This document shows positions 57,801-64,000 of a stretch of 64,000 nt of DNA, in pieces (the stretch's first letter is position 1; each line of letters opens with the position of its first letter). Both the position numbers and the translations under genes were made by a program. The DNA lies in assembly GCF_964355755.1 (NCBI RefSeq), contig NC_092675.1:22298412-22362411 (forward strand), given 5' to 3'. The DNA is from Antedon mediterranea (Eukaryota > Echinodermata > Crinoidea > Comatulida > Antedonidae). The notes under the pieces are model-generated. The model had not been told where the DNA came from. It saw only the letters and a program-made list of their open reading frames with translations, and searched no databases.

Positions 57801-60800
57801 ATTATTTTAGATAAAAGTAGTTGTTTAGCTTCTTTGGCCATTGAAAATAACTACAAAGGATACAATATTAATTTATGTGATGGTGGGGAAAAAGAAAAAA
57901 AAATTTTTAAAAAACAGTTGTCCAAAAAGGTTCCTCGATAGCAAATCTTAAATAAAGGGAAGAAATATATTTGAAAATGTAGGCATCTTACTAATTCTCT
58001 AGGTGCAATACTTTGAATGTCATAATTTGAAATGTGGTGTTTGTGGCACACATCTTTTTTCATTTTTTGTTTAGGAAAGACACTCTTTTCCTTGAAGAAA
58101 ACACCTACCGTGCCCTTCAGATATTCCGTAAGGAGTTGCATCCGTCAGCCTTTAAGAGTGGAGGAAGTGGTGCTAAAGAAGGTCTCAGTCTGTTTGGTAA
58201 GGTGTTGGTTGCTAGCTTTAACAACAATATTTATTTATTATTGTTTGCACGCAAGTACATATTCAACTGCCAAAGTTTTAAGGCCAATTTACACAGACGC
58301 TAATAATAATAATATTTATTTCCACAAATAATGAAGCAAAATACAGAGTAGCATAATACTGTAAATATACAACTGATAATGAACATAAATAGTTTAACGC
58401 AAGAAAAGAAGTTGGTAAATAGAAAAGGGACGCCGCTCAGGTCAGATACAGATTCTACATGGACAAGCTACGTACTTCTCCATTTTCTGTTACCACTCGT
58501 CTCTGTAATTTGGTCTTTAATGTTGGTGTTTAAACAGGTAAAAGTAATATAAACGGCAATATTTTGTATTGTTAATGTAGGTATTTTGAATAGAACCAAG
58601 TCAATAATTGGTAGTAATCTAATGAGGTAATTTTCCAAAGAAGTAAATTAAAATTTTACGTTTATTATTTTGGTTACTTTTTAGTTGAACGTGTTTTAAA
58701 CACTTTTTATCACATAATTTTAAACTATGTTTTCATTAATATTCCAATGTTCAGTATCCATCAGCAAGATTCATCAACCAGCCCGTGGCAGCAACGAAAC
58801 ATCCGTCATAATCCCTTTTGTTCCTATATAAGTTCTTTTTCATTCTCATTTACACACACAGCCCAAACAGCACAGGATAGTGTTGATTAGTATTTTTTGT
58901 CTTTTTACGACTATTGCATCTTTTTTTTTTTCTTGCATAGAATTTTTTAAAAGAGATCACATTTTCAACTATAATCAAATCTTTTATTGTTATTTAATTA
59001 CTAACAATTGTTTTCTATTTTCTATTTTGTCTTTTGCGTAATTAAGTAAATATAATAATTAGGTTTCTTTTAAATTATCTTCTTGTTAGTGTCATTGTTG
59101 AAAATGAAAGCATATTTTTGCATATGATAATATTGATTTTGCTATTGGTAGGGTCTGGTTTAGGAGGCCGTCTCGTGATATCAATCTTCTTCGCCAGCGT
59201 CAAGAAGCCATTGCATTTTTCATGTCTCCAAGGAATGTGGAAGTTCTCTCATCTTTACAAGGCTGTCTGAAACATATAAAGAATGTGCCGGTATTTATAT
59301 TTTAACAAATTCTATCATTTAAAATATCTTTTGCCATTTATTTTATGGTGTGTGAAACAAATTATGACACTAGGCATCCTTGATAGCCAAAATCTTTAGC
59401 GTGGAAACTTTATTGATTCCATTGATTCCCTTCCATATTTGATTCCCTTCCATATTTGATTCCCTTCCCATATTTGATTCCCTTCCCATATTTGATTCCT
59501 TCCATATTTGATTCCCTTCCATATTTGATTACCTTCCATATTTGATTACCTTCCATATTTGATTCCCTTCCCATATTTGATTCCCTTCCCATATTTGATT
59601 CCCTTCTCATATTTGATTCCTTCCATATTTGATTCCCTTCCATATTTGATTCCCTTCCATATTTGATTACCTTCCATATTTGATTCCCTTCCATATTTGA
59701 TTACCTTCCATATTTGATTCCCTTCCATATTTGATTCCCTTCCATATTTGATTACCTTCCATATTTGATTACCTTCCATATTTGATTACCTTCCATATTT
59801 GATTACCTTCCATATTTGATTACCTTCCATATTTGATTCCCTTCCCATATTTGATTACCTTCCATATTTGATTCCCTTCCATATTTGATTCCCTTCCATA
59901 TTTGATTCCCTTCCATATTTGATTCCCTTCCATATTTGATTCCTTCCATATTTGATTCCCTTCCATATTTGATTCCCTTCCCATATTTGATTCCCTTCCA
60001 TATTTGATTCCTTCCATATTTGATTCCCTTCCATATTTGATTCCCTTCCATATTTGATTCCCTTCCATATTTGATTCCCTTCCATATTTGATTCCTTCCA
60101 TATTTGATTCCCTTCCATATTTGATTCCCTTCCATATTTGATTCCCTTCCATATTTGATTCCTTCCATATTTGATTCCCTTCCATATTTGATTCCCTTCC
60201 ATATTTGATTCCCTTCCATATTTGATTCCCTTCCATATTTGATTCCTTCCATATTTGATTCCTTCCATATTTGATTCCCTTCCATATTTGATTACCTTCC
60301 ATATTTGATTACCTTCCATATTTGATTCCCTTCCCATATTTGATTCCCTTCCCATATTTGATTCCCTTCTCATATTTGATTCCTTCCATATTTGATTCCC
60401 TTCCATATTTGATTCCCTTCCATATTTGATTACCTTCCATATTTGATTCCCTTCCATATTTGATTACCTTCCATATTTGATTCCCTTCCATATTTGATTC
60501 CCTTCCATATTTGATTACCTTCCATATTTGATTACCTTCCATATTTGATTACCTTCCATATTTGATTACCTTCCATATTTGATTCCCTTCCCATATTTGA
60601 TTACCTTCCATATTTGATTCCCTTCCATATTTGATTCCCTTCCATATTTGATTCCCTTCCATATTTGATTCCCTTCCATATTTGGTTCCCTTCCATATTT
60701 GATTCCTTCCATATTTGATTTCCTTCCATATTTGATTCCCTTCCATATTTGATTTCCTTCCATATTTGATTACCTTCCATAGCCTATTTGATTCCCTTCC

Positions 60801-63642
60801 ATATTTGATTCCCTTCCATATTTGATTACCTTCCATATTTGATTCCCTTCCATATTTGATTACCTTCCATATTTGATTACCTTCCATATTTGATTACCTT
60901 CCCATATTTGATTCCCTTCCATATTTGATTCCCTTCCATATTTGATTCCCTTCCATATTTGATTCCCTTCCATATTTGATTCCCTTCCATATTTGATTCC
61001 TTCCATATTTGATTCCCTTCCATATTTGATTCCCTTCCATATTTGATTCCCTTCCATATTTGATTCCCTTCCCATATTTGATTACCTTCCATATTTGATT
61101 CCCTTCCCATATTTGATTACCTTCCATATTTGATTCCCTTCCATATTTGATTCCTTTCCATATTTGATTCCCTTCCATATTTGATTCCCTTCCATATTTG
61201 ATTCCCTTCCATATTTGATTCCCTTCCATATTTGATTCCCTTCCATATTTGATTCCCTTCCATATTTGATTCCCTTCCATATTTGATTCCCTTCCATATT
61301 TGATTCCTTTCCCATATTTGATTCCCTTCCATATTTGGTTCCCTTCCATATTTGGTTCCCTTCCATATTTGATTACCTTCCATATTTGATTCCCTTCCAT
61401 ATTTGATTCCCTTCCCATATTTGATTCCTTCCATATTTGATTCCCTTCCATATTTGATTCCCTTCCATATTTGATTCCCTTCCATATTTGATTCCCTTCC
61501 ATATTTGATTCCCTTCCATATTTGATTCCCTTCCATATTTGATTCCCTTCCCATATTTGATTCCCTTCCATATTTGGTTCCCTTCCATATTTGATTCCCT
61601 TCCATATTTGATTCCCTTCCATATTTGATTCCTTCCATATTTGATTCCCTTCCATATTTGATTCCCTTCCATATTTGATTCCTTCCATATTTGATTCCCT
61701 TCCATATTTGATTCCCTTCCCATATTTGATTCCCTTCCATATTTGGTTCCCTTCCATATTTGATTCCCTTCCATATTTGATTCCCTTCCATATTTGGTTC
61801 CCTTCCATATTTGATTCCCTTCCATATTTGGTTCCCTTCCATATTTGATTCCTTTCCATATTTGATTCCTTTCCATATTTGATTCCCTTCCATATTTGAT
61901 TCTCTTCCATATTTGATTCCCTTCCATATTTGATTCCCTTCCATATTTGATTCCCTTCCATATTTGATTCCCTTCCCATATTTGATTCCCTTCCATATTT
62001 GATTCCCTTCCATATTTGATTACCTTCCATATTTGATTCCCTTCCATATTTGATTCCCTTCCATATTTGATTCCCTTCCATATTTGATTCCCTTCCCATA
62101 TTTGGTTCCCTTCCATATTTGATTCCCTTCCATATTTGATTACCTTCCATATTTGATTCCCTTCCATATTTGATTCCCTTCCATATTTGATTCCCTTCCA
62201 TATTTGATTCCCTTCCATATTTGATTCCCTTCCATATTTGATTACCTTCCATATTTGATTACCTTCCATATTTGATTACCTTCCATATTTGATTCCCTTC
62301 CATATTTGATTCCCTTCCATATTTGATTACCTTCCATATTTGATTCCCTTCCCATATTTGATTCCCTTCCATATTTGATTCCCTTCCCATATTTGATTCC
62401 CTTCCGTATTTGATTCCCTTCCCATATTTGGTTCCCTTCCATATTTGATTCCCTTCCATATTTGATTCCCTTCCATATTTGATTCCCTTCCATATTTGAT
62501 TCCCTTCCCATATTTGATTCCCTTCCATATTTGATTCCCTTCCATATTTGATTCCCTTCCCATATTTGATTCCCTTCCATATTTGGTTCCCTTCCATATT
62601 TGATTCCCTTCCATATTTGATTTCCTTCCATATTTGATTCCCTTCCATATTTGATTCCCTTCCATATTTGGTTCCCTTCCATATTTGATTCCCTTCCATA
62701 TTTGATTCCCTTTCCATATTTGATTCCCTTCCATATTTGGTTCCCTTCCATATTTGATTCCCTTCCATATTTGATTCCCTTCCATATTTGATTCCCTTCC
62801 GTATTTGATTCCCTTCCATATTTGATTCCCTTCCATATTTGATTCCCTTCCATATTTGGTTCCCTTCCATATTTGGTTCTCTTCCATATTTGATTCCCTT
62901 CCATATTTGATTTCCTTCCATATTTGATTCCTTCCATATTTGATTCCTTCCATATTTGATTCCCTTCCATATTTGATTCCCTTCCATATTTGGTTCCCTT
63001 CCATATTTGATTCCCTTCCATATTTGATTCCCTTCCATATTTGTATACTGTGTATATGTTTCTTTTTTGACCTACCTTATAACATTTTGGATAAATTATA
63101 CTTCAATATATTCCAAAATTGATTTTTATTGTTACTATTAGAATTTCAATTGTATGACTGCATTTATCCTTTTTTCCCCATTTTATTTATTGCATTCAAT
63201 GTAGTGAATTACCATATCTCTCTAATTGAAATAATGCAACTTTTATTTTATTTTCTAGAGGATTTTATCCAAGATGAAGCAAGCTCAGGCTTCCATTGGT
63301 GACTGGCAAGCTCTGTATAAGGTACATTTATTACAATGTTACACAATCCTTGTTTACATTTTTGTTTCAAAAATTATCTATTGTATTTATTTTTCAATGT
63401 TTATAGAACCTTCTTTTGCTCAGTCAAGCTTTAATACATTCTCCAAAGATATTTCACTTTTGTGAGTTGGGGAACCCTTGAGCAAAGGATCAGTCATATA
63501 ATTTGAAGAAGTTCTTTATTGTTTAATATTGTAATATTTACTAACATGTATGATTGTGACTTATTTACAGACTGCTTTCAATGCTGTTTACATTGGGGAT
63601 ATCTGCAGAGCACAAGCTACAAGCTTGCACATTTTTAAACAG
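36636..63642 (+). CDS. MSH5: MutS protein homologue 5 (meiotic), 5' part, eleven coding exons
   Basis: Exons: 36636-36854, 48278-48401, 49476-49553, 50959-51030, 56805-56926, 57543-57652, 58075-58196, 58581-58626, 59152-59290, 63259-63321, 63571-63642. All phases join and encode 389 codons, a little under half of the usual ~830. Residues 1-73 are a Ser/Thr-rich, poorly conserved extension. Diagnostic MSH5 segments follow: ELVGITYYDLE, PSIDFG, SSIVPFKCEKVIRAAGALLK, KKRVGVELEDM, ALQIFRKELHPS, KEGLSLFGILNR, KHIKNVP and DWQALYKTAF. These cover the N-terminal domain, connector and start of the core. The ATPase domain lies beyond the window. Family role: MSH5 pairs with MSH4 as MutS-gamma, a clamp that stabilises recombination intermediates for meiotic crossover, and has no mismatch repair role. 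Introns are long and repeat-filled. Confidence 0.94.
38112..38232. mobile_element. Short MITE-like element with CCA(A)TTTACACA ends
   Basis: The left end CCATTTACACA and right end TGTGTAAATTG are inverted. Inner sequence ACATGGGACAAGCTCGTGCT and CGTTACCACTCG matches the right half of the element at 58283-58513, so both belong to one family. Confidence 0.6.
41475..43175 (+). repeat. 25-bp minisatellite array (about 1.7 kb) with shortened variant units
   Basis: The main unit is 25 bp, containing CTCTTGTTCTACCACCTTGT followed by GACTA or GTCTA. From about 42770 units shorten to 22 bp through loss of GTT. At about 43025-43120 a 15-bp unit (CTTGTGACTACGCAC) repeats about seven times. The open frames through this array are repeat artefacts. 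Confidence 0.93.
45192..46035 (+). repeat. Near-perfect tandem duplication, two copies of 423 bp
   Basis: The sequence starting TAATTAGTCTGTAATAGGTC at 45192 starts again at 45615 and appears identical until about 46035. Each copy is non-coding intron sequence. The identity implies a very recent duplication or an assembly duplication. Confidence 0.93.
47366..48075 (+). repeat. 21-bp minisatellite array (about 0.7 kb)
   Basis: The unit is about AGTTTGAAAAGAAGTTCATCT with many substitutions and indels, repeated about 30 times, and ends about 200 bp before MSH5 exon 2. Confidence 0.9.
48278..48401 (+). CDS. MSH5: MSH5 coding exon 2
   Basis: After ATACAG it reads KYMSVFWHNELVGITYYDLE, then LHLMLDITE and SICKR, ending AGAG|GTAAGA with one base left over. 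The VLW/VFW...GIxYYD block is the conserved start of MSH5 domain I. Confidence 0.92.
48402..49475 (+). other. MSH5: MSH5 intron 2
   Basis: Plain AT-rich intron from GTAAGA to AAATTACAG. No insert recognised. Confidence 0.8.
49476..49553 (+). CDS. MSH5: MSH5 coding exon 3
   Basis: With the carried base it reads VLQEVQPACIIVSSKQDEQF, then LKALQP, ending at GTAAAT. The SxKQDE motif matches the family (SAKQDE in vertebrates). Confidence 0.92.
49554..50958 (+). other. MSH5: MSH5 intron 3
   Basis: Contains the palindromic MITE at 49934-50113. The remainder is AT-rich without further features. Confidence 0.75.
49934..50113. mobile_element. Palindromic MITE (180 bp)
   Basis: The ends AAGCCTTGTCTACACTATCA and its reverse complement are exact inverted repeats. 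The inverted homology continues inward through TGTGTCAAAAAATGTGATGT and CCATATATGG, so about 70-bp arms can form a long hairpin. The centre holds a tandem ATATGGACATGATGATGTC duplication. No coding capacity. Confidence 0.93.
50959..51030 (+). CDS. MSH5: MSH5 coding exon 4
   Basis: After ATTTCAG it reads ETIDENETIVNQSNRVQIVP, then SIDF, and ends with the first base of Gly at GTAAGT. PSxDFG is a family signature. Confidence 0.92.
51392..51545 (-). mobile_element. tRNA-derived SINE, fuller copy
   Basis: The minus-strand head reads GCTCGGTGGTCTAGAGGTAT (A box TGGTCTAGAGG) and GTGGGTTCGAGTCCCAC (T arm with B box GGTTCGAGTCC). The anticodon stem CCAGG/TCTGG encloses the seven-base loop CTAGTGA. 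The acceptor strands CTCGG/CCGAG pair. The head is followed by a body of about 80 bp shared with the copy at 17651-17787. The cloverleaf is nearly intact, so tRNA scanners may call it, but the shared body shows it is a SINE. Confidence 0.85.
51602..51625 (+). repeat. (ATGT)n microsatellite
   Basis: About five perfect TATG units shortly downstream of the SINE on the plus strand. Confidence 0.9.
55600..55810 (+). repeat. Diverged third copy of the dispersed repeat of 18955-19340
   Basis: Shares GTTAATCACTTC, TTTTCACTTATAAAA, CCCATTGACT, TTTAAATTACAT, TTTTTCAGGT and a TCGATCCAATTTT end, in the same order, with the copy at 19115-19340. Confidence 0.65.
56456..56525 (-). mobile_element. tRNA-like (SINE head) remnant
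   Basis: Minus-strand GGTTCGATTCC (56468-56478) is a perfect B box flanked by a T-arm-like GTTTGGTTCGATTCCCATC. The A-box side is degenerate (CTGATAATTATAGC). Probably a decayed SINE of another subfamily. Confidence 0.4.
56805..56926 (+). CDS. MSH5: MSH5 coding exon 5
   Basis: After a long T-tract and CAG it reads ALESCKRRLVSLNLPTMPEN, then IERSIFISSIVPFKCEKV, ending phase 0 at GTGAGT. The SSIVPF motif is diagnostic. Confidence 0.93.
56927..57542 (+). other. MSH5: MSH5 intron 5
   Basis: AT-rich intron from GTGAGT to TTTCTTAG. Contains AGAGGGCGCT near 56995, the inverse of the AGCGCCCTCT motif at 1048 and 8940. Confidence 0.75.
57543..57652 (+). CDS. MSH5: MSH5 coding exon 6
   Basis: Reads IRAAGALLKFMEKKRVGVEL, then EDMGIKVPVLSLHLFS, ending with two bases of a Leu codon at GTAAGT. 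The RVGVELED motif is diagnostic. Confidence 0.94.
57653..58074 (+). other. MSH5: MSH5 intron 6
   Basis: Plain AT-rich intron, GTAAGT to TTGTTTAG. Confidence 0.8.
58075..58196 (+). CDS. MSH5: MSH5 coding exon 7
   Basis: Reads KDTLFLEENTYRALQIFRKE, then LHPSAFKSGGSGAKEGLSLF, ending with the first base of Gly at GTAAGG. ALQIFxxExHPS and KEGLSLFG are core family motifs. Confidence 0.94.
58283..58513. mobile_element. MITE-like element in MSH5 intron 7
   Basis: The left end CCAATTTACACAGACG and right end CGTCTCTGTAATTTGG are imperfect inverted repeats. The right half (ACATGGACAAGCTACGTACT and GTTACCACTCG) matches the element at 38112-38232. It lies about 70 bp before the 46-bp exon 8. Confidence 0.65.
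58581..58626 (+). CDS. MSH5: MSH5 coding exon 8 (46-bp small exon)
   Basis: Between TTAATGTAG and GTAATT, with the carried G, it reads GILNRTKSIIGSNLM plus two bases of Arg. This fills exactly the family segment GILNRxxxxxGxxLLR between SLF(G) and VWF. Phases 1 in and 2 out fit both neighbours. It is too short for ORF-based detection. Confidence 0.92.
58627..59151 (+). other. MSH5: MSH5 intron 8
   Basis: AT-rich intron from GTAATT to TATTGGTAG. No repeat recognised. Confidence 0.75.
59152..59290 (+). CDS. MSH5: MSH5 coding exon 9
   Basis: Completes Arg and reads VWFRRPSRDINLLRQRQEAI, then AFFMSPRNVEVLSS and GCLKHIKNVP, ending phase 0 at GTATTT. LWFxRP and HIKNVP are family motifs. Confidence 0.93.
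59291..63258 (+). other. MSH5: MSH5 intron 9, almost entirely satellite
   Basis: A 3.97-kb intron from GTATTT to ATTTTCTAG, of which about 3.6 kb is the 17-bp array. The remaining flanks are plain AT-rich sequence. Confidence 0.85.
59414..63043 (+). repeat. 17-bp satellite array (about 3.6 kb, roughly 210 units)
   Basis: The unit is ATTCCCTTCCATATTTG. Variants include one-base losses (ATTCCTTCC), gains (CTTCCCATA), ATTACC, and GGTTCCC in place of GATTCCC. Seventeen is not a multiple of three and the unit has no stop on the minus strand. All three minus frames therefore read the same 17-residue cycle (MEGNQIWKGIKYGRESN), producing open frames up to 452 codons. These are not genes. GGTTCCC variants are confined to the part after about 60680. 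Confidence 0.97.
63259..63321 (+). CDS. MSH5: MSH5 coding exon 10
   Basis: Reads RILSKMKQAQASIGDWQALY plus K, 21 codons, phase 0 at both ends. DWQxLYK is a family motif. Confidence 0.93.
63322..63570 (+). other. MSH5: MSH5 intron 10
   Basis: Short plain intron, GTACAT to TTATTTACAG. Confidence 0.85.
63571..63642 (+). CDS. MSH5: MSH5 coding exon 11 (last in window)
   Basis: Reads TAFNAVYIGDICRAQATSLH plus IFKQ, 24 codons, ending at GTTAGT in phase 0. Matches the family's TxYxAxxxxDxCRxxxxxxxxF segment. The gene continues past the window. Confidence 0.9.
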
Positions 63643-64000
63643 GTTAGTAGATAATGTTTACATGCAAAAAAAAGAAACAATAATAATAATAAAATCATTA
63701 TTTTGCAACGTAAAAAAACTTGTTCACCAGAAAGTTGTTCTTTCACGAGGCGATAAGCATCGTAAAAAGTAGTTTATTAACAATTTTAATCAAGGTAAGT
63801 ATAAATCAAAGAATAAATATAAAGTTAGACAAACAACAGCAACATATTTTTTCTTAAATTACACATTGTCTTGAATTTTTTATATTATTTTTAGGTTTAC
63901 ATGAATGATTTTAACATTTAAATTTGGTACATGTTTTTTTAAAAAATAATATCCAAAGCTTTAGGTTTTGATGAAGAATGTCTTATAAGAAAAACATTTT
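63643..64000 (+). other. MSH5: MSH5 intron 11, partial
   Basis: AT-rich sequence from GTTAGT to the window end. No further exon recognised. Confidence 0.7.

Noticed and set aside
59410-63038. Many long minus-strand open frames (up to 452 codons) repeating MEGNQIWKGIKYGRESN
   Set aside because: All three minus frames give the same peptide because the unit is 17 bp without stops. The frames lie inside an MSH5 intron, so they are repeat artefacts.

Overview
The window is AT-rich, intron-bearing animal DNA. The genes, the long repeat-filled introns and the many clusters of TAGGCC/CCTAGG palindromes suggest a marine invertebrate deuterostome, most likely an echinoderm. That placement is an inference, because no species-diagnostic sequence was found.

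Three protein-coding genes are well supported. (1) A two-exon nucleoredoxin-like gene (NXNL2-like, 1374-2410, +) encodes a 163-residue thioredoxin-fold protein with an intact WCPPC active site. (2) An intronless JUN orthologue (22166-23107, -) encodes a 313-residue AP-1 bZIP factor. Its upstream region keeps a TATA box, two AP-1 sites, a MEF2 site, a TGACATCA site, CCAAT boxes and a CRE, which resembles the autoregulated vertebrate JUN promoter. (3) The 5' part of the meiotic MutS homologue MSH5 (36636 to beyond the window, +) is present as eleven coding exons. All their splice phases join, giving 389 codons and stopping before the ATPase domain. One of these exons is only 46 bp and was found by reading across the phase gap.

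Layout: 1-1.37 kb holds a TAGGCC cluster and upstream sequence. At 1.37-2.6 kb is NXNL2 with a decaying tandem copy of its 3' end. At 4.2-5.7 kb lies a minus-strand array of about four decayed protein-kinase fragments with a period near 343 bp. At 6.2-7.9 kb are decayed coiled-coil exons and a BEL/Pao retrotransposon scrap. From 8 to 21 kb the sequence is mostly intergenic, with minisatellites, tRNA-derived SINE pieces, dispersed repeats and several orphan exon-like islands. JUN and its promoter occupy 22-23.5 kb, and a possible MSH5 promoter lies at 23.7-23.85 kb. From 24 to 36 kb is intergenic DNA or an MSH5 5' intron, with two clear terminal-inverted-repeat elements. MSH5 fills 36.6-64 kb. 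Its introns carry a 25-bp minisatellite (1.7 kb), a near-perfect 423-bp tandem duplication, a 21-bp minisatellite, a long-palindrome MITE, a SINE, and a 3.6-kb array of a 17-bp unit.

The genes do not form an obvious pathway: one is a redox protein, one an immediate-early transcription factor and one a meiotic recombination protein. The long minus-strand open frames at 59.4-63.0 kb are consequences of a stop-free 17-bp repeat and are not proteins. I did not find a convincing new biological system. The most interesting points are the JUN promoter architecture, the 17-bp array with a 763-bp higher-order copy and embedded CArG-box variants, the kinase-fragment array, and the unassigned exon-like islands.
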